In this document: positions 27,230 to 34,537 of the stretch, piece by piece
Layout: the number at the start of each line of letters is the position of its first letter
How positions within the stretch are numbered: the stretch's first letter is position 1
Assembly (NCBI GenBank): GCA_038321775.1
Contig: JBBQFI010000001.1
Span: 372,001-436,000 of the forward strand
Direction: 5' to 3'
DNA: 64,000 nt
Origin: JBBQFI01 sp038321775
GTDB taxonomy: Bacteria > Verrucomicrobiota > Verrucomicrobiia > Chthoniobacterales > UBA10450
Program-made: the position numbers and the translations under genes
The notes under the pieces: model-generated
Databases searched by the model: none
Told to the model about the DNA's origin: nothing
What the model saw: the letters and a program-made list of their open reading frames with translations, nothing else

Positions 27230-27266
27230 AATGCGTCGGTGTTGGGTCTAGGTCGGTATGGTTTCT
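27230..27266 (+). repeat. AATGCGTCGG repeat, copy A (left side of insert)
   Basis: Starts with AATGCGTCGGTGTTGGGT and ends with TATGGTTTCT. Copy B (29767) shares the first 18 bases with one mismatch plus a downstream tcggtat; copy C (30428) shares both 10-base ends at identical spacing. Copies A and B are direct repeats enclosing the transposase region, which suggests an insertion or recombination boundary. Copy C lies inside a transposase remnant. Confidence 0.6.
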
Positions 27267-27933
27267 ATGGCTTGGGAGGATTCGGTAAATGAGTCTCCCA
27301 GAAAGCAGATCGGAGCGGCGCGGTAATGTCAGCGAGTTGCTGGGCCAATACGTCATAAAACGCTTTGCGTCCCAGCCTAGCGAGTTCATCGAGATGAAAG
27401 CCGCGCTGGACAAGTTCAATCTCAAGTGTCTTGAGCGCCACCTTGCTTGCAGGAAACGAGAGAGAATATCGGAACAAGAACAAATCCAAGAGCGGACTCG
27501 AACTTTGGAACAACTTTCCAAAAACCCCGACATTATCGGCCATTATCAATTCAGTCATATCGGGAATGTGCGGAACGTAATTGCGTCCTTTTTTGTTCGT
27601 GTAGGTACCATGTTTGAAGAAATTCTGTGGGTTTCTAAAGACGTCTGGGCTGTCTTGGTCAGCCATTGTCTTCATCAATGGAGACGGCTCTACTTTCTGT
27701 TCTCTGCATACCGTAAACAGGATTCCTTGCACGGCAGACGCAAGGGTATGAATGGAGATAGGTTCTGAGACTACAATTTTATCCTCGTGGTGGAACCACA
27801 GCCATATTGCCGTTTCGAGCTGCGCTTTCGCAGCCGCCTTGTTTGTCACCAATTGAAGCGAGGCTAATAGCTCCTCAAATGATCTGGGGTCAGAAATTGA
27901 ATAGCTCACTGGATTGGACAAGTAACAAAGCAA
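27265..27933 (-). CDS. hypothetical protein, 222 aa
   Basis: Not recognised with certainty. The segment AAAKAQLETAIWLWFHHEDKIVVSEPISIHTLASAVQGIL resembles the N-terminus of a conserved helical family of unknown function whose members start with an amphipathic helix and a P-x-S-I-H-T-L-A box; I infer a HEPN-like helical protein. The middle has RNPQNFFKHGT and the C-terminus is helical. Its AT-richer base use differs from the neighbouring housekeeping genes, consistent with acquisition together with the transposase. Confidence 0.6.
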   Translation of the reverse strand: MLCYLSNPVSYSISDPRSFEELLASLQLVTNKAAAKAQLETAIWLWFHHEDKIVVSEPISIHTLASAVQGILFTVCREQKVEPSPLMKTMADQDSPDVFRNPQNFFKHGTYTNKKGRNYVPHIPDMTELIMADNVGVFGKLFQSSSPLLDLFLFRYSLSFPASKVALKTLEIELVQRGFHLDELARLGRKAFYDVLAQQLADITAPLRSAFWETHLPNPPKP

Positions 27934-27949
27934 AGATTACACGTTTCCT

Positions 27950-28114
27950 ATGCCAGAACGCGACGAGAATCAGCAAGCTATCCGTAACGTCGAAAACATT
28001 ACGGACTCCGAGCCAGTCAATGGCGAAGAGCTTGTCCAGTCCGACGATCTCAAGCGCCAGTTCCGAGAAGCCAAGGAACGGTTATCTAAGCCATCTGGCG
28101 AGAAGTCCGTCTAG
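27950..28114 (+). CDS. possible small acidic protein, 54 aa
   Basis: An ATG at 27950 opens a 54-codon frame ending with TAG at 28112-28114. The product is very hydrophilic (MPERDENQQAIRNVEN, then DDLKRQFREAKERLSKPSGE) with a helical C-terminal half. No signal peptide, Cys or known motif is present. It overlaps the 3' end of the opposite-strand small gene by about 30 bases, which weakens the case. It could be an accessory protein of the transposon or chance coding. Confidence 0.35.
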   Translation: MPERDENQQAIRNVENITDSEPVNGEELVQSDDLKRQFREAKERLSKPSGEKSV

Positions 28115-28264
28115 CAGCGCGGACAGATTCGATTCGCGCTTTAGCGCCTTATCCACGTTCGCTTCGGTAAGCGAAACGGAATATCCGCGCTTGCCTTCTG
28201 ACTTCCGACCAGAGCCTTTCCGTTTCCCGCCCCATGAAAGAATATTATCTTTTCGTGTTGACAT
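28082..28264 (-). CDS. small ribbon-helix-helix-like protein, 60 aa
   Basis: Basic start with WGGKRKGSGRKSEGKRG, then GYSVSLTEANVDKALKRES-NLSALLDGLLARWL. A short beta strand followed by two helices, the second with NLSALLDGLL, is the pattern of ribbon-helix-helix DNA-binding proteins, and GKRKGSGRK-type tails are common in transposon- and plasmid-encoded members. It is divergent from the IS1-type transposase with 43 bases between start codons, so it could bind that intergenic DNA and regulate the transposase. That regulatory link is inference. Confidence 0.6.
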   Translation of the reverse strand: MSTRKDNILSWGGKRKGSGRKSEGKRGYSVSLTEANVDKALKRESNLSALLDGLLARWLR

Positions 28265-28307
28265 TGACTTGAATTTATATCATTGTTTCGAGAAAGCAAA
28301 TCGAAAT

Positions 28308-29213
28308 ATGGACAATCGAAAACTCTCCAAAGAAAAACAGACTTTAGTTTTGATGGCGCTCTGTGAAGGGCTGCCAGTTCGGGCCGTTGCTCGGATGTAC
28401 AAAGTCGGCAAGGGCACTATCACGAGAGTAATCCGCGAGACTGGCGCGGCCTTCGCCGATTACATGGACAAAGAGTTGCGCGACCTTCCGTGCCTGCGAA
28501 TCGAGATGGATGAGCAGTGGCAATACGTAGGTTGCCACGCTGGACGGATGGTGAACAAAGAAAAAGGTCGTGGCGACTTCTGGCTATGGGCTTGCATCGA
28601 CGCAGACACGAAACTTGTGTTCTCTCACAAGGTTGGGAAGCGCGATTGGATGACTGGATTCACTTTCGTTGGAGACGCAAAAACACGCGTAAGAGGTCCG
28701 GTGCAAATAGCTACGGACAATCTTCCCGCGTATCCATTCCACATTCGGACACACTTCGGTTACGAAGGCTATTCTTACGGGACAGAAACAAAGGTATTCG
28801 GCGAGCCGAAACTACCGGACGGCACACTGGCACGTCTTGGACGCAATGAAGGCGTCCGCAAGATGGAGACAGTGGAGCGCAAAGAGGTAGTAGGCTCGCC
28901 GGACTTAGGCAGCCTTACCACGAGCCACATTGAACGGGCATTCCTAACCGTTCGGCAGGAACTAAAGCGATTTCAGCGCAAGGGCCTCGGATACAGCAAA
29001 GACCTTGAGACTCACAAGCTGGCGATTGCGCTTCACCTAGGCGTTTACAATTTCGTTCGCAAACACAAGACGCTAGGAACCACGCCAGCGGTTGCGGCAG
29101 GCGTTGAATTAGAACGCTGGAGTTTAGAACAGGTAGTCGAAATGACTGCGGAATATCTCCGCAAAAAAGAGGACGCGAAGTTTGAAAAGGCTTTTGCGAA
29201 GGCTGGAATATGA
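28308..29213 (+). CDS. IS1-family-type transposase, single ORF
   Basis: 301 aa from the ATG at 28308. The N-terminus has a helix-turn-helix (GLPVRAVARMYKVGKGTITRVI). The DDE core has the first Asp in RIEMDEQWQYVG, then GDFWLWACIDADTKLVFSH, the second Asp in QIATDNLPAYPFH, and the IS1 signature SHIERAFLTVRQ followed by a RFQRKGLGYSK-type block with the third acidic residue. Classical IS1 needs a frameshift between insA and insB; here one continuous frame encodes both parts. I saw no terminal inverted repeats next to the gene: the opposite gene's stop abuts its own. It may be a derived or immobile copy. Confidence 0.85.
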   Translation: MDNRKLSKEKQTLVLMALCEGLPVRAVARMYKVGKGTITRVIRETGAAFADYMDKELRDLPCLRIEMDEQWQYVGCHAGRMVNKEKGRGDFWLWACIDADTKLVFSHKVGKRDWMTGFTFVGDAKTRVRGPVQIATDNLPAYPFHIRTHFGYEGYSYGTETKVFGEPKLPDGTLARLGRNEGVRKMETVERKEVVGSPDLGSLTTSHIERAFLTVRQELKRFQRKGLGYSKDLETHKLAIALHLGVYNFVRKHKTLGTTPAVAAGVELERWSLEQVVEMTAEYLRKKEDAKFEKAFAKAGI

Positions 29214-29708
29214 TTACGGCGCTGGCGTGGCTTCCGCTTCGGGTATCGTTGACGCTTGTGGCGCTGCTGACGGTAGTAATTCTGCCGTGGGCGTTGCTGA
29301 CGATGCGACGGTCGGCGATGCCTGCGGCGATGGCGTTGGCGATGGTTGGGATGATGTGGCGGGGAGAAGCTTGGAAAACGGTATATCTAAGAGAACAAGC
29401 CCAACTGTTCCAATGCCTGCAACAATTGCCCAAAACAGCGTTTTTCGACCCATCGACATTGCCTCTCCGTGATGAAGTTCGTTTTGTTCTTGGATTCGGC
29501 GAAGTTCAATCTCTCGACGTAAGAGCTCCAGCCGTTGCTCTGACTGGTGTTCCTTTAAATACTTTTGGGCCTCGTGGAGCAGATTATAAAGCTCTTCTAG
29601 TTTTACGAGATTCAGATCATGCAGCAGATGTGGCTCTGTCGAGTCTCTCACGTACCGCCACGTTTCATTTGCCTCTCCAAAATTTGAGGGAAGAGAACGA
29701 TTACTCAC
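29214..29708 (-). CDS. hypothetical single-pass membrane protein with coiled coil and Pro/Ser/Thr-rich tail
   Basis: 164 aa in three parts. Residues 30-85 form a charged helix likely to be a coiled coil (LEELYNLLHEAQKYLKEHQ). One transmembrane segment follows (TLFWAIVAGIGTVGLVLLDI). A low-complexity C-terminal tail of Pro, Ser, Ala and Thr makes up the last 50 residues. No family is recognised. Its stop codon abuts the stop of the convergent transposase, so the end may have been formed by insertion. Unrelated shadow frames on the plus strand of the same region have no plausible protein features. Confidence 0.55.
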   Translation of the reverse strand: MSNRSLPSNFGEANETWRYVRDSTEPHLLHDLNLVKLEELYNLLHEAQKYLKEHQSEQRLELLRREIELRRIQEQNELHHGEAMSMGRKTLFWAIVAGIGTVGLVLLDIPFSKLLPATSSQPSPTPSPQASPTVASSATPTAELLPSAAPQASTIPEAEATPAP

Positions 29709-29757
29709 GGTCCGGCATTAAATCAGAACCAGAATCTAATTACCATACCAATGCAGG

Positions 29758-29799
29758 CCCAACACCAATGCGTCGGTGCTGGGTGGTCATTCGGTATTG
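29758..29799 (+). repeat. AATGCGTCGG repeat, copy B with imperfect hairpin
   Basis: CCCAACACC at 29759-29767 pairs with GGTGCTGGG (one G-T pair) around a loop that contains AATGCGTC. Bases 29767-29784 match copy A at 27230-27247 except for one base. It lies in the non-coding stretch 29709-29839 between a membrane-protein gene and a short plus-strand gene. Confidence 0.6.
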
Positions 29800-29839
29800 A
29801 AATTATAGGATCGGTTTGCCTGTCGTGGTAGCCTTCGGC

Positions 29840-30151
29840 ATGTGTAAGCCGAGATTTCTGACCGCAGAAGATTTGCTAGAGAAAACAGACAGCCTCGTAA
29901 AGAAGCTACTAGAGATTCATGTTGTTCAGAAAGTCCCGTACGATGCGGATTTCGTTCTGGCGTTCCAAGCCGCGACAATGCTGATTTCGCCAGCTTTGAA
30001 TAAGCCGACGTATCTAGACGTGATTGTTGGCACCCCTCCGTTTGAGATTCAGATCGGCCATCACAAGCTGACTTTTCATCAGTCGGATGTGGCTCTTGCC
30101 ACAACTTGGAAGAACGCCGTCCTGCTAAACTTTGAGGCAATACGTCAGTAG
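29840..30151 (+). CDS. hypothetical protein, 103 aa
   Basis: The ATG at 29840 gives MCKPRFLTAEDLLEKTDSLV, an amphipathic helix, followed by a mixed alpha/beta segment (LDVIVGTPPFEIQIGHHKLTFHQSDVALA). It reads like real protein, unlike the competing minus-strand frame at 29787-30344. No homologue family is recognised. It lies between repeat copies B and C within the insert and may be cargo of the element. Confidence 0.45.
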   Translation: MCKPRFLTAEDLLEKTDSLVKKLLEIHVVQKVPYDADFVLAFQAATMLISPALNKPTYLDVIVGTPPFEIQIGHHKLTFHQSDVALATTWKNAVLLNFEAIRQ

Positions 30152-30303
30152 GAGCTTCGATACCGAACTGTCGTGATCTTAGAGGAGTTTGTTCACGGGT
30201 TTTTGAACATAAGACCTGAACCTCTCGCCAGAATTGCCGTCTCTCATTTATATCCCAAAGTAGTTCCGACAGATAGCGGATACGTGGACGCGACGACTGC
30301 ATC

Positions 30304-30477
30304 TTAAATTCCCGCCTCCGCGAAAGCCTCTTCAAACTCGGCATCTTCTTTGCGCCGCATGTAACCGGCGGTCATATCAACTACGCGTTCTAAGCTCCAC
30401 GGTTCCCATTCAACTCCTGCCGCGACCAATGCGTCGGCATTGGTGGGCTTTGCGTATGGTTTCTTTAAGAAACCAGC
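30304..30477 (-). pseudogene. C-terminal fragment of an IS1-type transposase
   Basis: Translating the minus strand gives AAGVEWEPWSLERVVDMTAG, YMRRKEDAEFEEAFAEAGI and a TAA at 30306-30304. This aligns over about 45 residues with the C-terminus of the transposase at 28308-29213 (AAGVELERWSLEQVVEMTAE, YLRKKEDAKFEKAFAKAGI). No start codon or catalytic region precedes it; the homology fades by about 30477 and dimethylargininase ends just beyond. It is a different family member from the intact copy, as many residues differ. It contains repeat copy C (30428-30464). Confidence 0.75.
30428..30464 (+). repeat. AATGCGTCGG repeat, copy C
   Basis: AATGCGTCGG and TATGGTTTCT lie 17 bases apart, exactly as in copy A. 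CCAATGC and GCATTGG at 30427-30444 form a 7-bp stem with a four-base loop. It sits within the coding part of the transposase fragment, so the repeat may derive from transposase-end DNA rather than from an independent element. Confidence 0.5.
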
Positions 30478-30504
30478 CAAAAGCAGTGGCGGCGATCAAC
30501 GCCT

Positions 30505-31272
30505 TCACTGTTTGAAGATCAGGCTTGTGCAGGTCACGCCGGCTTCGGCCTTTTGCAGTTCCGAACAGTCGAGCGTTCGGACGTGAAATCCTCGTCGCTC
30601 GAGTAACGTCCGAGTCTTGGGAAATGAATCAGAGATGATGATGACGTCTTTGACTAGCAATGCGTTCGCGGCTGCTGGCTCTTCGATAGGAACATTGATG
30701 AGTTCAAATTCGCGAAGCCGCTCCGTGCCTAACGAGGATTGGTTAACGAGAAGGGTGTTCTTACCGATATAGGAACACGCACTCTTTAGATGAAGGCAAT
30801 CTCTCATTTCGACAGCCCGCACCTGGTAATCATAAGGCCGAAGCACTTCAGCTAACTGATCGACGCCCTGCTGATTCGTGCGTTGGGATAGCCCTACGAA
30901 TAGTAACCGATCAACGCGCATGACATCGCCGCCTTCCAGCGTTGCGGGTTCAACAAGAAACTTGAGCGGTCGATAACGCGAGAGAACCTCTGCCAGGCTT
31001 CGAGCTTCAGGTCGCCTGCTCGAAGCACCCATATTCGAAATGATTGCTACTTCGTCCAACACCACCGCTGGATCTTCCACAAAGACGGCATCGGGAAGTT
31101 CGGGCTCGGCCGGAAGAGATACGATCTCAACGCCTAGTTCGCTTAAACAATCTTGATAAGCCTTGTGCTGCGCGATTGCTTTGGAAACATCGATTAACTG
31201 TCGCTGGTGAAATGACAGCTCGCAGTTGTTGATGCTCGGACTGACTTCGCGAGTAATTGCGATCAGGCCCAT
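30505..31272 (-). CDS. dimethylarginine dimethylaminohydrolase (dimethylargininase) family
   Basis: 255-aa guanidino-modifying enzyme of the amidinotransferase superfamily, hydrolysing methylated arginine to citrulline in known members. The catalytic His is in MRDCLHLKSACSYIG and the Cys in AGVTCTSLIF near the C-terminus. Substrate-binding blocks include LPDAVFVEDPAVV and ATLEGGDVMRVDRLLFVG. Length and motif order match bacterial DDAH rather than arginine deiminase. It is the first normal gene right of the insert and is followed on the same strand by none of the arginine genes; its upstream neighbour is nadK. Confidence 0.88.
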   Translation of the reverse strand: MGLIAITREVSPSINNCELSFHQRQLIDVSKAIAQHKAYQDCLSELGVEIVSLPAEPELPDAVFVEDPAVVLDEVAIISNMGASSRRPEARSLAEVLSRYRPLKFLVEPATLEGGDVMRVDRLLFVGLSQRTNQQGVDQLAEVLRPYDYQVRAVEMRDCLHLKSACSYIGKNTLLVNQSSLGTERLREFELINVPIEEPAAANALLVKDVIIISDSFPKTRTLLERRGFHVRTLDCSELQKAEAGVTCTSLIFKQ

Positions 31273-31311
31273 AGGTGGACTGCTAGAGGACCTTGAAGCG
31301 TGCGGTCAAAC

Positions 31312-32181
31312 TCAGACGTTACTTCCGCTCCACTTCAACTTCTGGCGAACGACGCTGAAGAAGGAAACTTCCGGTAAGACAGCGAGCGGAAGAGTCTTCT
31401 TCGCCTTGCGCACAACCACGGTGGACCCTTGCTCCACTCGCAGCGGTTCACGGCCATCAAGCGTGAGGAAAACCGGATAATCGGGATCGGTCGCCTCGAT
31501 TTCGATAACAGAAGTCCCAGCGACAATGATCGATCGATTCGTCAGCACGTGCGGACAAATGGGCGTGATGACGAGTACTCCCGATTCGGGCTCAAGGATC
31601 GGTCCGCCCGCAGAAAGTGAGTACGCGGTCGAGCCAGTCGGCGTCGCAACAATCAAACCGTCGGCGTTGAACTCGGTCAGTGCTTCTCCGTCGACTAGCG
31701 TCCGCAACAAGACCAGGCGGGAAAGTTCGCCACGACTCAGAACTGCATCGTTCAGAGCTATCATCTTGCCGGTCTTTTTTCCGGAAGCGGTCTTGACCGT
31801 TACTTCCAGGAGCGCGCGTTCGCTAAAATTGATTCTATCCCGGGCGATGCATTCGACGGCTTCGCGATAAGCTGAGGAATTGGCACAGGTTAAAAAACCT
31901 AACGAGCCAACGTTGATTCCAAAGATCGGTTTGACCATTTCGCCGAGGTGGCCGGCGACATGGAGAATGGTCCCGTCTCCGCCTAACACGACCAGGAGAT
32001 CTGCCTCAGCTCCCATCTGCGAGATCGACAACTCAGACTTCTTTCCCGCAATCGCAGCGCTATCTTTTTCGATCAAAACGGAGATCGAATAGCGAGCGAA
32101 CTCTTGCGCCACGTTGTTGATCAACTCGGCGACGCCGGGCTTTTTCGTGTGCGCGATCAGGCCGATTGTTTTCGGAGGCAT
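31312..32181 (-). CDS. nadK: NAD kinase
   Basis: Makes NADP from NAD and ATP; 289 aa. The GGDGT motif is in LVVLGGDGTILHVAGHL, followed by FGINVGSLGFLT, the NE/D region MIALNDAVLSRG and DGLIVATPTGSTAYSLSAGGPILEP, all diagnostic. The start lies inside the 3' end of tlyA (25-base overlap), showing translational coupling; tlyA-nadK is a common order in bacteria. The SLG of VGSLGFL is encoded by the dispersed 8-mer word. Confidence 0.95.
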   Translation of the reverse strand: MPPKTIGLIAHTKKPGVAELINNVAQEFARYSISVLIEKDSAAIAGKKSELSISQMGAEADLLVVLGGDGTILHVAGHLGEMVKPIFGINVGSLGFLTCANSSAYREAVECIARDRINFSERALLEVTVKTASGKKTGKMIALNDAVLSRGELSRLVLLRTLVDGEALTEFNADGLIVATPTGSTAYSLSAGGPILEPESGVLVITPICPHVLTNRSIIVAGTSVIEIEATDPDYPVFLTLDGREPLRVEQGSTVVVRKAKKTLPLAVLPEVSFFSVVRQKLKWSGSNV

Positions 32182-32900
32182 ATAAAGAATTCAACATTGC
32201 CTTCAGTCCCGGTAATGGCAGATGGGACAACTCCGGCGATCGACACTCGCGGATTTTTCTCCAGAAAGCTTGCGATTTTCTGCGTCGCCTTTTCGTGCAA
32301 CGCTGGATCGCGCACAATTCCACCGCGTCCGACGTCCGCGCGTTGCAATTCGAATTGCGGTTTGATGAGCGCGAGAATCACACCGTTTGCAGTTACCAAG
32401 TCGATGGCGTTGGGCAAGATCAAAGTCAGTGAGATAAAGGAAACGTCGATCACGCAAATGTGCACCAGCTCGGGCACGTCCGCTTGCGAGAGAAAACGCG
32501 CGTTCATCTTTTCGTAAACGATCACGCGCGGATCGTTCCGCAGTTTCCAGGCGAGCTGGCCGTGCCCCACATCAAGCGCGTATACCTTTGTCGCGCCGCG
32601 CTGCAGCAGGCAATCAGTGAATCCGCCCGTTGATGCTCCGATGTCCAACGCCACCTTGCCGCCAACATCGATCGCGAAGTGATCCAGCGCGCCCGCCAAC
32701 TTTAATCCACCGCGGCTGACGTATTGACGAATCGGTTCGACTTCGATGGTCATCGTCGGATCGACCAGCAACGACGATTTCATCGCGACGCGATCGTTCA
32801 CTTTGATTTCGCCCGCCATGATCGCGCGCTGCGCTTGTTCGCGGCTCGGGAAGAGACCTTTCTCCGTCAACACCGCATCCAGCCGCGATTTTTTCGCCAT
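32157..32900 (-). CDS. tlyA: TlyA family rRNA (cytidine-2'-O)-methyltransferase
   Basis: 247 aa. An S4 RNA-binding domain occupies residues 4-65 (RLDAVLTEKGLFPSREQAQR), then a FtsJ-like Rossmann methyltransferase with the SAM loop VALDIGASTGGFTDCLLQRGA. The K-D-K-E-type catalytic set is represented by the Lys in SRGGLKLAGAL, the Asp in VIDVSFISL, the Lys in LIKPQFELQ and a downstream Glu. Known members methylate 16S and 23S rRNA at ribose 2'-OH and have been linked to haemolysis and capreomycin sensitivity. It overlaps nadK. Confidence 0.93.
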   Translation of the reverse strand: MAKKSRLDAVLTEKGLFPSREQAQRAIMAGEIKVNDRVAMKSSLLVDPTMTIEVEPIRQYVSRGGLKLAGALDHFAIDVGGKVALDIGASTGGFTDCLLQRGATKVYALDVGHGQLAWKLRNDPRVIVYEKMNARFLSQADVPELVHICVIDVSFISLTLILPNAIDLVTANGVILALIKPQFELQRADVGRGGIVRDPALHEKATQKIASFLEKNPRVSIAGVVPSAITGTEGNVEFFICLRKQSA

Positions 32901-32909
32901 AAGATTTCT

Positions 32910-32973
32910 AATGTGGGAGCGGCCTTAGTGCCGCGACATTTTACGATCGGGGCGCTGAGGCCCCTCCCACATT
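32910..32973. repeat. REP-like element overlapping the end of bioA
   Basis: The first arm at 32910-32936 repeats the arm of the 17905 element (GTGGGAGCGGCCTTAGTGCC). The second arm at 32947-32973 is an imperfect reverse complement containing CCCCTCCCACATT. The bioA reading frame runs through the second arm and stops within the first. It also lies right upstream of tlyA, so it may terminate bioA transcription. Confidence 0.85.
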
Positions 32974-34259
32974 TTAGAATCGTTCCCGCAAACATCCCTG
33001 ATCGCGCGCTCGATCGCACCGATAGCTTTGTCTAATTGCTCTGGCGTAATGCAGAACGGCGGCATCAGAACAATGACATTTCGAATCGGTCGCGTGAGCA
33101 AACCATATTTTCGCGCCGCGAAACAAATGCGCGCACCCAATCGATTGTCACTGGAACCGTCATCGACTTCGATTCCCACAATGAAACCGCATTGGCGAAT
33201 TTCTTTGACCACTTTGAGAGACCTGATCGATTCAAGATTGGTTGTTAGCAGCGCAATCTTTCCCTGTAGCGACTTGATGACGTTATCAGTCTCATAAATC
33301 TTCAAGCTCGCTCTCGCGGCCGCGCACGCCAAGGCGTTGCCAGTATAGCTATGCCCATAGAATAGCGTCTTCTCTCCGCAGGAGTCGCCGGAAAATTCCG
33401 AAAATATTTTTCCTGTAATAAGCGTTATAGCCAATGGAAGATAACCACCTGTCAGCGCTTTAGCTAGAATCATGATGTCCGGAATGACTCCTTCGTGGTC
33501 GCAAGCAAACATTGTCCCGGTTCGACCAAATCCAGTAAGAACTTCATCCGCAATTAAGAGCGCTTCATTGCGATTACACCAATCCCGAACTCCCTTTAAC
33601 GTCCCTTCCGACCAAAGCCGGATGCCTGCTGCTCCTTGCACAATCGGCTCAATCACAACCGCCGCGATCTCACTAGCATTTCGCAGCTTCATCAGCTCTT
33701 CGAAGCTAGCGATCCGCGTTACAGGAACGCTCCAATTCTTGAACTCCGCCGAGAACATCGTTGCGGCCCCGAGGCTCGCGGCTCCCGCGGTGTCGCCATG
33801 GTAGCCATGATCGAACGCCACGAAGTGTGTTCGCGGCGATTTTTTCAATTTCCAAAACTGCGCCGCGATTCGCAGCGCTACTTCGATTCCCGTCGAGCCA
33901 TCGTCGGAATAAAAGACGCGCGTCAATGTGTCGGCTGGAAAAAGCGCAACGATTTCGCGCGCCAATTCGATCGCCGCCGGATTGGTAAAACCAAGAAACG
34001 ATGTGTGCGCGACACGATCCAGTTGTTCCCGAATCGCCGCATTGATCGCCGGATGATTATGACCGTGGATGTTGGTCCAGATGGACGAATTGCCATCGAT
34101 GTATTCGCGACCTTCGCTATCTCTCAGCAACGCGCCGCGGCCTTCCACGAGAACGATCGGCTCGTGCTCGGGCGCGCACCACTCGTGCATTTGCGTAAAA
34201 GGATGCCAGACGAATTTCTTGTCGGCTGCCACCAGTTCCGCCGTGTTCCAATCATTCAT
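32925..34259 (-). CDS. bioA: adenosylmethionine-8-amino-7-oxononanoate aminotransferase
   Basis: Fold-type I PLP aminotransferase of biotin synthesis (KAPA to DAPA), 444 aa. BioA-type blocks are KKFVWHPFTQM, YIDGNSSIWTNIHGHNHP, FYSDDGSTGIEVALRIA, HGYHGDTAGAASLG, IADEVLTGFGRTGTMFACDH and the PLP Lys in ILAKALTGGYLPLA, then FYGHSYTGNALACAAA. The last 16 residues (KMWEGPQRPDRKMSRH) are encoded by the REP-like element and resemble nothing in the family; the natural end was probably near IRDVCG. No other bio gene is nearby. Confidence 0.93.
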   Translation of the reverse strand: MNDWNTAELVAADKKFVWHPFTQMHEWCAPEHEPIVLVEGRGALLRDSEGREYIDGNSSIWTNIHGHNHPAINAAIREQLDRVAHTSFLGFTNPAAIELAREIVALFPADTLTRVFYSDDGSTGIEVALRIAAQFWKLKKSPRTHFVAFDHGYHGDTAGAASLGAATMFSAEFKNWSVPVTRIASFEELMKLRNASEIAAVVIEPIVQGAAGIRLWSEGTLKGVRDWCNRNEALLIADEVLTGFGRTGTMFACDHEGVIPDIMILAKALTGGYLPLAITLITGKIFSEFSGDSCGEKTLFYGHSYTGNALACAAARASLKIYETDNVIKSLQGKIALLTTNLESIRSLKVVKEIRQCGFIVGIEVDDGSSDNRLGARICFAARKYGLLTRPIRNVIVLMPPFCITPEQLDKAIGAIERAIRDVCGNDSKMWEGPQRPDRKMSRH

Positions 34260-34512
34260 CGAACGAATTCTCGTTCAGTAATTTCTCAACTGAAGCCAGA
34301 TCTTCCGCCGAGGCCCGACGGCGCTGATATTTCCGGAAAATCACATCACGCAGCTCCTGCAAATCTGCCAGCAAAGGCCGATCGTAATAAGTCCAGCGTT
34401 CCTCTTCCGCGAACTTTGCCTGGAATTTCCACACGCCGCCGAACTTCGTCACTCGCACCTCGCGCTTGCGGCCGTCTGCATCCTTTTCCTTCCATATGTG
34501 TTGACTGCGCAT
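34252..34512 (-). CDS. conserved small protein of unknown function, 86 aa
   Basis: Highly charged cytoplasmic protein starting MRSQHIWKEKDADGRKREVR. The N-terminal half is probably a beta-sheet (VRVTKFGGVWKFQAKFA), the rest helical (LLADLQELRDVIFRKYQRRR). No motif is recognised. It overlaps the bioA start by eight bases, so the two are translated from one message. The fit of start, stop and coupling supports a real gene. Confidence 0.68.
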   Translation of the reverse strand: MRSQHIWKEKDADGRKREVRVTKFGGVWKFQAKFAEEERWTYYDRPLLADLQELRDVIFRKYQRRRASAEDLASVEKLLNENSFDE

Positions 34513-34537
34513 CGCGCCGCCATCTTACATAACAATC

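Noticed and set aside
29787..30344. 185-aa minus-strand open frame
   Set aside because: Composition is unlike protein (long Arg/Ser/Gln-rich stretches, no hydrophobic core), and it overlaps a better plus-strand frame at 29840 and the transposase fragment in another frame.
27230..30464. Integron cassette array with attC sites
   Set aside because: GCCCAAC and GTTGGGT cores occur at two of the repeats, but the paired L-boxes and spacer arrangement of attC are not visible, and the genes between them face both ways; no integrase is present.
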